Of a stretch of 64,000 bases of DNA, positions 8,933 to 17,987 are shown piece by piece. Origin of the DNA: JAOBAU01 sp034667465. Lineage in GTDB: Bacteria; Acidobacteriota; Thermoanaerobaculia; Gp7-AA8. Below the pieces are notes generated by a model. That model searched no databases, was not told the origin of the DNA, and worked only from the letters and a program-made list of their open reading frames with translations. The position numbers and the translations under genes were made by a program. The DNA lies in contig JAXDJV010000007.1 in assembly GCA_034667465.1 (NCBI GenBank), positions 1-64,000 on the forward strand, read 5' to 3'. Within the stretch, counting starts at the first letter, position 1. Every line of letters begins with the position of its first letter.

Positions 8933-8958
8933 CGCGTCCACGTCCACTGGCGGAACTG

Positions 8959-11118
8959 ATGAATATAAATAAGTTATGCGCATTCGCGCTGCCGTTGTTC
9001 GTTCTGGGATGCGCTTTCGCACCCGACCATGGTCGTGCCAGCGACGAGACGATCGCTGTGCATCGGACGACACCGATCGATGGCATCGACCTCTTTGTCA
9101 TGATGGACGAATCAGGAAGCATGGGTGGACCCCACGGTACCGATCCAAACCTTCTTCGTTACGAAGCCGCCAAATATCTACTCCAGAACGTGCTCGTGAA
9201 ACCGGCTGACGCCGAGTCGCCGCATCAAGTTGCTATCATCCATTTTGGTTCAACGGCACAGTCCAAAGGTCTGCTTCCGCTCACCCCGAGTTCCGTTAAC
9301 CAGGTCTTGGGCGCGATCCACCTCGACAACCCCGCTAGCCTCGGCGACACAAGTTTCACTTCGGCATTTAAGCTCGCCGGGCAAATCCGGGCGAACTCGC
9401 GTTTCAAAGCACCAGGACGGCGAACCATCGCAGTCATCTTCACGGACGGCCAGCCCGACGACGCACGAAAGCTGAGCATCGAAGCGTCTTTCCAGGAGCT
9501 GCAACATGAGGCGAACACGAGCCTCGGAGGCGCTGAGTTCTTTGTTGTTGGGATCAACAACCCCACCTCGCCCGTGAAGTTCTCAGAAACGGTGTCGCGC
9601 TGGCAGAAGGTCGCCGGGCCGGACCACGTGACACGAGTGGAACGGCTCGACGACCTGTACGCGGGATACAACGAGGCCCTGCGTCGCGTCTTCGAGATCC
9701 CGCACGTTGATGAAATCACGGTCCGAGGTAGCCAGGATTTTGAGGTCGAGCCGTACCTGAGCGCGCTCGAGTTTCACATCTTCACGCCCTCGCAAGTTGA
9801 GCTACTCATCCGCGATCCGCAGCACGTCGTTCTGAGTTCCGCGACGCCTGGTGTCACCGTTCGCGGCGGCAACGGCTACCGGATTCTTTCTGTGCAACGA
9901 CCGCGGCCCGGCCAATGGCACTACGAAGTGAAAAATGGCACTGGCGATGTACGTGTCGTCCGCAATCCGATACCCCTCCACCTTGACGTGCAGGTGCCAG
10001 AGCCCGTGTACCCGTCCGGCAAGCCCTTCTTCTTTCGCGCCGTATTCACCGATAGCTCGGGTCATGAGGTCGCTGAGATTCCGGAGTACCCGCTGTCGCT
10101 GACTGCGCGGATCACGATGAAGGATGCTTCGAATTTCGAAAAGCAGCTCCGCCTTCTGCCGATCGCCACGGGCCGCGGCGAATACTACGGAGGAGAAGAC
10201 ACGGCGAGCGGCGAACTCCGCCCGATCACGCTCTCCAAAGCAGGCACATACGAAATTGTCATCCGTGTTAAAGGCGGCACGAAATTCGAGTTCACCCGCA
10301 CAGTTCGCACTGACGTTCGATCCCTACCTTACCTGGATATCTCGCAACCGATTTTCAACGGCAGTGTGCCTGCCGGCCATGCTGCGTCGATAACCGCTCA
10401 ACTTCGTCACGACGGCGCGGCTATCGATCCAAGCAAGTTTTTTACTGACAACCCCAACGACCTCGTTCTCGCTCAAGTGTGCAGCGACATTCAGGGAACG
10501 AGTTGTGGGCGCGCGATGTGGTTGAGCCACAAAGGGAACGGACTCTTCGGCGCTGCCGTACCAACCGACGTACATCGCGGGCAGAATTACGCTGCTGTTG
10601 TCAGACTCAAGGGCTCACCGCGGATTCAAAACGCTGGTATGCCCGCAGAAATGGTCGAAACGATACCGTTTCATGGTGCACTGACTTCGTCGCAGACCGC
10701 TACGCGCATCGGGATTGTGATTGCGTCCATTGTTATGGGTTGGATACTTCTCGTGTTGATTCGCTTGACGGCCATCGGTCCGCGGTATTTAGGGATGGTC
10801 GAGGCGTCAGCCGGTGGTCAATCCATCTGGATGGGCCACGCGAATCGTCGTGTCTGGTGGCCCAAACGAGCCCGCGTGTCGCGCGAAGCGCCAATGGCTA
10901 CCGACGAAGAGGGGGCTGCCCCCGCCCAGGCGCGAGCGAACTCTGTAATGTCTCTATGGGGACGTGCGCTCGCGCGAGACAAGGTGCGCTTCTACGCAGG
11001 CGGCTGGGGATCGCTTCTTCTGCTCGGTCTGTTTTCAAGAAACGTCAATCTGTCCGGCACCGATCAAACGGAACTCGGTGACGCCCACATTGAAATTCAA
11101 TCGGATTTTCAAGACTGA
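8959..11118 (+). CDS. Exported von Willebrand factor A protein with C-terminal membrane anchor
   Basis: About 719 residues from the ATG at 8959; the in-frame ATG at 8920 would place the palindrome inside the gene. The N-terminus MNINKLCAFALPLFVLGC is a signal with a possible lipobox (VLGC). Residues 35-250 are a VWA domain with an intact metal-ion site: DESGSMG, then GDTSFTSAF and IFTDGQPDD. Beta-rich segments follow. One hydrophobic helix lies near residues 582-605 (IGIVIASIVMGWILLVLIRL), leaving about 110 residues probably on the inner side. The VWA domain should bind a partner protein outside the membrane. It is the first gene of a block with the tubulin-like protein. Confidence 0.85.
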   Translation: MNINKLCAFALPLFVLGCAFAPDHGRASDETIAVHRTTPIDGIDLFVMMDESGSMGGPHGTDPNLLRYEAAKYLLQNVLVKPADAESPHQVAIIHFGSTAQSKGLLPLTPSSVNQVLGAIHLDNPASLGDTSFTSAFKLAGQIRANSRFKAPGRRTIAVIFTDGQPDDARKLSIEASFQELQHEANTSLGGAEFFVVGINNPTSPVKFSETVSRWQKVAGPDHVTRVERLDDLYAGYNEALRRVFEIPHVDEITVRGSQDFEVEPYLSALEFHIFTPSQVELLIRDPQHVVLSSATPGVTVRGGNGYRILSVQRPRPGQWHYEVKNGTGDVRVVRNPIPLHLDVQVPEPVYPSGKPFFFRAVFTDSSGHEVAEIPEYPLSLTARITMKDASNFEKQLRLLPIATGRGEYYGGEDTASGELRPITLSKAGTYEIVIRVKGGTKFEFTRTVRTDVRSLPYLDISQPIFNGSVPAGHAASITAQLRHDGAAIDPSKFFTDNPNDLVLAQVCSDIQGTSCGRAMWLSHKGNGLFGAAVPTDVHRGQNYAAVVRLKGSPRIQNAGMPAEMVETIPFHGALTSSQTATRIGIVIASIVMGWILLVLIRLTAIGPRYLGMVEASAGGQSIWMGHANRRVWWPKRARVSREAPMATDEEGAAPAQARANSVMSLWGRALARDKVRFYAGGWGSLLLLGLFSRNVNLSGTDQTELGDAHIEIQSDFQD

Positions 11119-11167
11119 ATGTCTGCGCGTCGCGCAGCAGCGAACCAATAGCTGATCTGGAGGAAAC

Positions 11168-14100
11168 ATGCCCAATTCAATTCTTGTCGTCGGCATTGGA
11201 GGCGCAGGTCGGGGCGTCTGTAACCACCTGCACTACGAACTCTCCCGGATGTACGGCAAGCCGGCGAATGCGCGCGTGTCGCTCCTCGTCATCGATGGGC
11301 CTCAGGATGACGCGAACTATCAACTCCCGGGTGGCTACGCAATCAGTAGCGCTCCCGGCGCGACGGAGTTCTTTCGTCCGACACAATCTCCAGCCGATGT
11401 GCTCAGGCAGGTTGCGACGGGCGACATCGCACGTGATCCAGCACGTGCAGTAGCAAAGTGGCTTCCGCGAGAGCGCGCCGCGCAGATGACCACTGGCGAC
11501 ATCCAACCGCAGCAGGGTTTTGGTGGGCAACGGGTTCCGGGGCACGCATACGTTTTCGTCGACTACAGCCAGCTGAGTCAAAAAATCGTGAGCGCGTACC
11601 AAGCGGCACAACAACTGGCCGCTAACGGCAATGTCATCGCGTTCGTGGTGACCTCGATCGCCGGTGGAACGGGCGCTGGTCTTTACCTCGATGTCCTTCA
11701 GATCCTTCGCAAGCAGCTTCCCGGGCAGAACGATCTCCTGATTTCAATTCTGCCGCTTTCGAAAACGTACAATGCAGTCGTAAGCGGCACAACACAGCAG
11801 CAGCATCTCGAAGCGAAGAACTTTGCCGCGCTCCGAAACCTCATCCGCTTCATGGCCGGCATGGATGGGAAGCCGACCGTTACGGAATATAGCGAGCACG
11901 TCTCCGTCGCGTCGCCACAGTTAGTAAGCGTACCGTTCCTAATGGACGGATCACCAAACGACTGCAAAGTGAACGACGTGCCTCCGAACCGTGGAGTTGT
12001 TCCGGCGATCGCTGACTTCCTTCTGTCGATTGCGAAGGACAACAAGGCCGCGACTGCGCTTATGACGCCACGCTTCACGGATTGGGCGCAGATCCACAAC
12101 AACAGCAAGTCGGCATATCAGAAGTTTTCGTCTTTCGGCTCCGCCTCTTTGCGATATGACTACCAAGATCTTTTGGAGACATTCTGCTACCGCATCACGC
12201 GTGAGCTGTATGACCAGATGCTCACGAAACGCGGCCCGCAGCTTGGCGAAGATCAGAAGCTCGTCACCGAGCTTCTCCGCTCAACTGACTATACCCAGAT
12301 GGTGCTCGAGCCTAGTAACGTCGACTTTACGCCACCGGTCCCGACATCTTATTCCCGTGCCTGGCGCGTTCTCGCCGGGAAGGTGCGCGTAGGCAAGGGC
12401 AAGGATCCGGCGTTTCCATACGATCCTCAGAAGCTACAAGAGAACGTCGATCTCGGCATGTTTTTCAAGAGAGCACCGCAGGACGTCGAAGCTGACGTGA
12501 ATCGGTTGTCGGACAGTTGGAAGAAGCAGGTGAAGGACTGGCTTGAACGCCAGAAAGTCCGCATTTCGACGGAGTTCCAGTCGAATCTCGACGGTCAAGC
12601 CAGGAACATTTTCTACGATCCTTCTGGCACGCCGAAAAGCATTGCAACATCCCCCGCAAGTTTGCGCATCGCGTCGGATCTCGTCGCGCTGACCTTGAGC
12701 GTTACCGCCTCCTTTCGGAAGCACGTCCACGAGCAGTACGAGGCGCATTTCCACATGACCTCGGTGAACGGCCGGACTGACATTCTTTCCGAAGCTGTGG
12801 CTCGCACGATGCGCGCGAAAGAGAAGATGTTCCGCGGCGGAAAGGCGGAACAAGAGGTATACGTCCGCGAGGCCCAGCGCCAGCTCGAAGTCGAGATGTG
12901 GAAGATTCTCATGGACGGCATCCAGGAGACAGCCGATGCACTCGCCGCAGTCGCGCAGGAGTTCGAGCAGGTCGTCGGCCAAACGGCGGGCGGCTGGGTA
13001 AATGCGCTGTCAATCTTCCAAGACCAGGTGGATCTTCACTTTCAGACGGAGGTTGAAAGGCGAAAGGAACTTTCGCGACTACGGCTTCGCCGCTACTTCC
13101 CGAAACCAGGCGGCTTCGCCGAAGATGCGCTGTATGAAAAGTACGCCTATCCGGTGTTTCAGAAAATCATGGCGTCGTCTAACTGGCTTCTCACGATTGA
13201 CCCAGGGAAGGCTGATCGGTATACGATCATCCTTCAGTCTCCAAGCGCGGCAGACTACGACGCTGAGCTCTCGGCGTCCCGCCTAAAGGATGTCATTGGA
13301 CAGAAGCTCATCGACCGCGTGTCACGTTATACCTGGCACCAACACACATCCTTCATTGCCGAGTCACTCCGTGAAGTCCTTCGTGGCATCACGATCTGGG
13401 AGCTGGTGGATCTTGACTACTCCGAGGGGTACCTAAAGCGTGGCGATGTGCCACCGGCAGAAAAGAACGCTTCCTCCTACAGCAGCAAACTCGTAAGCGA
13501 GCTACTGCGTCGCTCCGCCGTGTCGATACAGCTCGCGTCGGGTGCAGACAATCCCAAACGTTTCGTGTTCTGGCGCTCGGGAGCCGCACAAACCGAAGCC
13601 AGCCAGTCCGTGGTCAAGGAGATTACGGCTCGATGCGCAGATGCTGCGTTCGCATCGCACGATGACTTCTCGCACGAGATCAGAGTCGTCAGCGTGCTTC
13701 CGAGCTTTTCGATCCGCAACTGGACGCACTTCGCCGAGACGCAGAACGTCTATCTCCCATTCGTCGACGATCCGCTCAACGTGCTTGTCGATATCTACCC
13801 GAACGAGCAGGTTGCGAATCGCCTTCAAAAAGAGATTCGAGTAATTGATCGAACCTACAACTCGTGCCTTGATCCTCGTCTTGCGAATTCGTTCTCGGAC
13901 TACGACACGTTTCGATACTTCAGTCTCTGCTATGCCCTGAATCTACTGACCCGCGAGGACGATGCCACGATGGGTAAACCTCGCCGATTCGTCGCCAAGC
14001 TCGCCGCTGGTACTGTTGACCTGGGCGAGGAGAGCGACATCGGCTCTGTCGCGTGGCACCTGAACACGACCCACCGCCTCGAGAGTGGGCGTCTGATACG

Positions 14101-14335
14101 GAACGACGAGCTGCACAACTGGGTTCGAGACCTGTGGCGCATTGAAGAGAAGAAATACCCTGACGCGGCTTCGCGCGCAAAGTTCGCGGATCACGTCGAA
14201 GAGAAGATGGCAGCGCTCGACTTTGGCAAGCAGAGAGACGATGGCTTCTATGACGAGACCTGCCGAAAGGAGCTGCAACTCTCGATGAAGGCAACGTTAA
14301 AGAATTTCGCGTCGATGGTGCGAGCGAGCGTGTAA
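11168..14335 (+). CDS. Large tubulin/FtsZ-superfamily GTPase-like protein
   Basis: A 1055-residue protein preceded by CTGGAGGAAAC. The N-terminus SILVVGIGGAGRGVCNHL matches the first nucleotide-binding loop of FtsZ/tubulin (GxGGAGxxxxN). SIAGGTGAGLYLDVL near residue 165 contains the tubulin signature GGTG(A/S)G. About 850 further residues follow, with charged and probably helical segments, far beyond the length of FtsZ. This is the large FtsZ-like type that bioinformatic surveys have placed next to VWA genes and proposed to remodel membranes; it is not the division FtsZ. The intact signature suggests GTP binding. Polymerisation is inference. Confidence 0.8.
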   Translation: MPNSILVVGIGGAGRGVCNHLHYELSRMYGKPANARVSLLVIDGPQDDANYQLPGGYAISSAPGATEFFRPTQSPADVLRQVATGDIARDPARAVAKWLPRERAAQMTTGDIQPQQGFGGQRVPGHAYVFVDYSQLSQKIVSAYQAAQQLAANGNVIAFVVTSIAGGTGAGLYLDVLQILRKQLPGQNDLLISILPLSKTYNAVVSGTTQQQHLEAKNFAALRNLIRFMAGMDGKPTVTEYSEHVSVASPQLVSVPFLMDGSPNDCKVNDVPPNRGVVPAIADFLLSIAKDNKAATALMTPRFTDWAQIHNNSKSAYQKFSSFGSASLRYDYQDLLETFCYRITRELYDQMLTKRGPQLGEDQKLVTELLRSTDYTQMVLEPSNVDFTPPVPTSYSRAWRVLAGKVRVGKGKDPAFPYDPQKLQENVDLGMFFKRAPQDVEADVNRLSDSWKKQVKDWLERQKVRISTEFQSNLDGQARNIFYDPSGTPKSIATSPASLRIASDLVALTLSVTASFRKHVHEQYEAHFHMTSVNGRTDILSEAVARTMRAKEKMFRGGKAEQEVYVREAQRQLEVEMWKILMDGIQETADALAAVAQEFEQVVGQTAGGWVNALSIFQDQVDLHFQTEVERRKELSRLRLRRYFPKPGGFAEDALYEKYAYPVFQKIMASSNWLLTIDPGKADRYTIILQSPSAADYDAELSASRLKDVIGQKLIDRVSRYTWHQHTSFIAESLREVLRGITIWELVDLDYSEGYLKRGDVPPAEKNASSYSSKLVSELLRRSAVSIQLASGADNPKRFVFWRSGAAQTEASQSVVKEITARCADAAFASHDDFSHEIRVVSVLPSFSIRNWTHFAETQNVYLPFVDDPLNVLVDIYPNEQVANRLQKEIRVIDRTYNSCLDPRLANSFSDYDTFRYFSLCYALNLLTREDDATMGKPRRFVAKLAAGTVDLGEESDIGSVAWHLNTTHRLESGRLIRNDELHNWVRDLWRIEEKKYPDAASRAKFADHVEEKMAALDFGKQRDDGFYDETCRKELQLSMKATLKNFASMVRASV

Positions 14336-14387
14336 CGGTCCAACGTTTGAGACTTGAGGTGTGACAGGTGCGAGCAGGGAAGCCAGC

Positions 14388-17027
14388 ATGATCTACGATG
14401 GTAGTCCCCGTTCCTACTTGGGAAAGGCACTACAGACTGTAGCGCGGGAGCTGAATCTCAAGTCCGATTTTCGTTTGATCGTTGACACGGGGCGCCTCGA
14501 GGATCTCTCCCTAGCACTCGCCCAGCTGCGATCAGAGATCGAGGCCGACTCGCGTATCCGTCTGGGCGTGAGCCAGCGTATCGGACATCAGTCCGCCGAC
14601 CTCGTTTCGCTGTTTGATCATTTCGGGCGCACGGCTTCATCTTTCCATATTCTCGATTGGCCCCCCTCAATCGATCAGGTTCTTGATCTATCCGCCGCGA
14701 GTCTTGCGAAGACTACTGGTAACGCAACCGCAGCCAGGAAGGCCGCAGTAGCTGTATCCCGACTTTGGACGCTCCGCAGCGGCGAAGCAGATGCCCACGG
14801 TAAGGCGACTGAGAACCTGTGGGAGCATCATCTTTCCTTCAAGCAACCACAGCGCGAGGGCCCGCTCCCTTTCACAATCGTGATCATTGATGACGACAGG
14901 CAATTCTGCAGGCTCGCATCAGCCAAGCTTTCGTGTCTGACCGTGCCGACTGCAATCGAAACGCACCGGTCTGTCAATGACTACGAGCAGGCAGTTTGCG
15001 AGAATCGCTGCTCGCCCCCCGAGGCGGTTGATCTGTTCTTGATTGATATTGTCGATGCCGATCGCGCCCTTGCAGGGCTAGAGAACACTCTTCCCAAGCT
15101 ACGAAAGGCTCGCGGTCTGGAGAGGTTTCCCCAGCTATTTATTCTCAGCGACATTCCGTCAGAGCGAATTGCCGACCTCTGCTATCGATCCGGCGCAGAC
15201 TATTTCCTTGAGAAGCAGTTGTTTCTCGCCCACCCCAATCCAGCCAACCTCTTCGGCGCTCTCCTATGGCACACACTCGACGGGCCCGATAGGTTGTTGC
15301 CCCTCCTGGACACTGAGACAGACTTCAACGTCAAGGCCTTACAGCAATCGTTTCAGAATCTAGATTGGAACGGATGGGAAGAGATGTTTCCCGCGAGCGA
15401 TGTCGGTCCTAAGCAGTCCGACCGGGCGGCCCAGATCTTGAACTTAACCTGGGAGTTATTCTCTCGCGAAATGCAGCACAACTTGTCGCGCCTTGACCTT
15501 GTGGAGCGGTTCGGAAAGGGACGTAGCGGGGCTACAACGTTTTCTGTGCTGGCGTGGATGCACGGGTCTCCAACATCGCCCCGCGTTCTCAAGATCGACG
15601 ACGCCGAGAAGATGGCTCGTGAGTGGACGGCCTTTCACGAGCACGTCAGCTTGGTCGCAACGGATGCCTTCGCACGAATCGAGCATGCCTATCGCCGACG
15701 CGGCGATCTGGCTGCAATCGCATATACCCTCGCTGGTTCGAAAGAGGATACGGCAACTGGTCGGATTGTTACGTGTCTGGACCTATTCCGCACCGCCAGC
15801 CCTCTTCTTGGCAAGTTGGCAAATCTCATCTTTGACGCCATGCTTGCTCCGATTCACGACGTTCAGCGCGGTCAGGGACGCGCAACGTACAAGGATGTTC
15901 TGGGCTACTTCGCCGAGGAGCTAGCGCCGACCGTGCTCGATACGGTGCCCAATTTCCGAGCCGGCGCGTTCTTCAATGAGTCAGAGCAACAATACAAGGT
16001 CACCAAGCTCAAACGCGTCCCTTCGGATCGCGGCGATCATGTAGTTGTTTCGTGTCGTCCTCTCGAGAATGGAAAGGTGCTCTTTCCAACATATTCTCTG
16101 ACACTCGACTACGATGCCGCGGACTGGTGGCATCTCCACCCTGGAAGAGAGTTCAAAGCCAAGCGCGTGGCCGGATCGCTTTTTGTCGAGCCTTATGGGC
16201 TTGTTCGGAGAACGATTGCGGAAGCTGTTCTGAAGGAGGCAAAAGACCTAACACCGGTTTCGAAGGTTGTTGCTGCGGTTCGCAACCGATTCTCGCAATC
16301 ACTGAACCCAAAGAACACCGGTTTGGCGCAGTTTAACCTCGTTACTTGGGTCAGAAAGGCCCAGTCATATTTTGAAACTCTCTCGCCGGCCCTCCATCTG
16401 CATTGGGCTATCGCGCATGCTGATCTCAACCTTCAAAATGTCCTCTGTTGCGAAGCGATAGAGAGGTTCTGGCTGATCGACTATGCGGGCACGCGCCCCG
16501 CGCCACCCGCCGTCGACTATGCGCTCTTCGAGATGGAAATCCGTCTTCAGGTGCTTGTACCAATAATGGCCAGATGGATGGGAATGGCCTGCGATTCAAC
16601 GAACGGACAGCGATGGTTCAACCGGGCCAGGGCCACGATACGCACGTTTGAGGAGCTGACGCAAAACTCAGCGCGGGTGCGAACGAATCTAATTCAAGAT
16701 CGATTGAATGATCATGGTTCCACGAAGGCGCTCGATCTCGATGGCGAACCTGATCTGCATACCTTTCGGGCCGGCTGGCAGGTCCTGCTTGATACTCGCC
16801 GGAATGCTTTTCGCCTCTTCTATCGGGACAGGACGCAGCGGAAGTTCTATGACTGGGTTCTGATGCTGACGGCACTGCGTGTGGTGCAGAAGTACAAGGC
16901 CGAGTTGACGGCCCCGATCGGACCAGTTGGAAGTATTTGGGCAGCGATTGCATGCGAAGTGGCATTCGCGACCGACGCCAAGTGGAATCCGACGCCGCGG
17001 ACACCTGGAAGACGCGGAGCGCGCTGA
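14388..17027 (+). CDS. Receiver domain fused to a kinase-like phosphotransferase domain
   Basis: An 879-residue protein starting at ATG 14388 after AGGGAAGCCAGC. Residues about 160-290 form a response-regulator receiver: FTIVIIDDDRQFC, phospho-acceptor-like DLFLIDIVD, LFILSDIPS and GADYFLEKQ with the conserved Lys. The C-terminal half has a protein-kinase or aminoglycoside-phosphotransferase fold: HADLNLQNVL gives the catalytic HxDxxxxN and FWLIDYAGT the metal-binding Asp, near residues 670-700. This resembles the kinase-like 'ternary complex associated' domains described in bacterial NTP-dependent conflict and signalling systems. The substrate is unknown. It is the last gene of the plus block and converges on the minus operon. 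Confidence 0.75.
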   Translation: MIYDGSPRSYLGKALQTVARELNLKSDFRLIVDTGRLEDLSLALAQLRSEIEADSRIRLGVSQRIGHQSADLVSLFDHFGRTASSFHILDWPPSIDQVLDLSAASLAKTTGNATAARKAAVAVSRLWTLRSGEADAHGKATENLWEHHLSFKQPQREGPLPFTIVIIDDDRQFCRLASAKLSCLTVPTAIETHRSVNDYEQAVCENRCSPPEAVDLFLIDIVDADRALAGLENTLPKLRKARGLERFPQLFILSDIPSERIADLCYRSGADYFLEKQLFLAHPNPANLFGALLWHTLDGPDRLLPLLDTETDFNVKALQQSFQNLDWNGWEEMFPASDVGPKQSDRAAQILNLTWELFSREMQHNLSRLDLVERFGKGRSGATTFSVLAWMHGSPTSPRVLKIDDAEKMAREWTAFHEHVSLVATDAFARIEHAYRRRGDLAAIAYTLAGSKEDTATGRIVTCLDLFRTASPLLGKLANLIFDAMLAPIHDVQRGQGRATYKDVLGYFAEELAPTVLDTVPNFRAGAFFNESEQQYKVTKLKRVPSDRGDHVVVSCRPLENGKVLFPTYSLTLDYDAADWWHLHPGREFKAKRVAGSLFVEPYGLVRRTIAEAVLKEAKDLTPVSKVVAAVRNRFSQSLNPKNTGLAQFNLVTWVRKAQSYFETLSPALHLHWAIAHADLNLQNVLCCEAIERFWLIDYAGTRPAPPAVDYALFEMEIRLQVLVPIMARWMGMACDSTNGQRWFNRARATIRTFEELTQNSARVRTNLIQDRLNDHGSTKALDLDGEPDLHTFRAGWQVLLDTRRNAFRLFYRDRTQRKFYDWVLMLTALRVVQKYKAELTAPIGPVGSIWAAIACEVAFATDAKWNPTPRTPGRRGAR

Positions 17028-17078
17028 ATCTCCGCTGGCTTCGCTCTTGGCAGGAGCTGATCACGCAGGCGAGCCTCC

Positions 17079-17435
17079 TCAGCTTAGGGGCCGCATCACC
17101 TGCAGAAGGGAGGAGCCAGCGAAGGCGTTCCGCAGACTTTCTGGGTCTGCCTCGCGATAGGTGACCCCGACGACAGGGAAAGTTCTGGCCATGTTCGCCG
17201 CTTGCCTGACGAATAGCACCACTGTCCCAGTCTGAGCGGCGGCTTCCGCGATCTCGCGTCTAACACCATTGATAGCGTCGGCGCTTCTACCACCGGCCAG
17301 TATATCCGTACAACAACCGCAGATCTCATAGAAAGGCCTCGTCTCGGCGTAATCGTCCGCAACCCGAACGTAGAAGAGGAGATTGTGAAGAGTGCCCGCC
17401 CAATCTCGGTTATACAGGAGAATACCTGCTTTAAT
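17079..17435 (-). CDS. Protein-like open frame without a standard start, probable second part of the upstream gene
   Basis: A 118-codon minus-strand frame with clear protein character, including KAGILLYNRDWAGTLHNLLF, then VADDYAETRPFYEICGCC and QTGTVVLFVRQAANMARTFP. It has no ATG, GTG or TTG near its beginning. It could start at an ATT that overlaps the TAA of the upstream gene. More likely the two frames are one gene broken by a one-base insertion near 17,435-17,445, because the junction reads smoothly as a single protein (MLRPADA then GIKAGILL). The family is unknown. It ends 52 bases from the convergent kinase-like gene. Confidence 0.5.
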   Translation of the reverse strand: MKAGILLYNRDWAGTLHNLLFYVRVADDYAETRPFYEICGCCTDILAGGRSADAINGVRREIAEAAAQTGTVVLFVRQAANMARTFPVVGVTYREADPESLRNAFAGSSLLQVMRPLS

Positions 17436-17832
17436 GCCGAGCGTCCGCCGGACGCAGCATCACGAACTCGTGGGCACCATGCTCGCCGATGACCCGAATC
17501 TGCGGCCGTTCGGCGGCGGGAATGAGTGAAATGACATCCTCGATCGAGAGCGCCGGATTCTCGAGCATTTGGCGCATCGCGTCAGGGTTTGAAGGATCAG
17601 GTCCATGCGCCAAGAAATGCGCCAAGTTTTCCCGTAGAGCTGCGATTTGCTCCTCGAGTCGACCCTCGTCAAGCTCCTCCGAGTTGTCCTTCGTCCTTGT
17701 CGGCGTTGGTTCGTTGAGAATTCGCGTCAGTTCATCGCGGACCGTTTCGGATTCCGTGTTGTGGCCTGTGGGTGTCGAGGAAAGGTTGCCATCCTCTGGT
17801 ACCTCATGGGGCTCCCGAGCGGGAGACTTCAT
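17431..17832 (-). CDS. Small acidic hypothetical protein, last stretch of the minus operon
   Basis: 133 residues from the ATG at 17832. An in-frame ATG at 17886 is less likely because codons before 17832 are AT-rich and overlap a promoter-like sequence. The first 50 residues are acidic and Ser/Thr/Pro-rich, probably disordered. A predicted coiled helix follows (LEEQIAALRENLAHFLAHG), then MRQMLENPALSIEDVISLIP and a beta-like end, AHEFVMLRPADARH. It is separated by 155 bases from the activator gene upstream. Together with the frame at 17079-17435 it probably makes one protein of about 250 residues. Confidence 0.5.
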   Translation of the reverse strand: MKSPAREPHEVPEDGNLSSTPTGHNTESETVRDELTRILNEPTPTRTKDNSEELDEGRLEEQIAALRENLAHFLAHGPDPSNPDAMRQMLENPALSIEDVISLIPAAERPQIRVIGEHGAHEFVMLRPADARH

Positions 17833-17861
17833 TGCTACGTGGAGATTAGGTAATTCAAATA

Positions 17862-17890
17862 AGTGTAGGCTCCCTTGGAGTTTCATGCAA
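17862..17890 (-). promoter_or_regulatory. Sigma-70-like promoter candidate before the 17832 gene
   Basis: On the minus strand TTGCAT (17885-17890) and TACACT (17862-17867) are separated by exactly 17 bases. They lie about 30 bases before the ATG at 17832, in an AT-richer gap of 155 bases. This suggests that the last gene can be expressed apart from the operon. Confidence 0.4.
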
Positions 17891-17987
17891 GTGATTCTGA
17901 TGAAATGAGGAGCGCTGCCAACGGAGTGGATCGAAATGAACTCCTGAACCACGACGAGTCTGGGGCTTCTATTGCGATGGTACGAAA

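Noticed and set aside
11168..14335. Housekeeping cell-division FtsZ
   Set aside because: The protein is about 2.7 times too long, lacks other division genes nearby, and sits with VWA and signalling genes.
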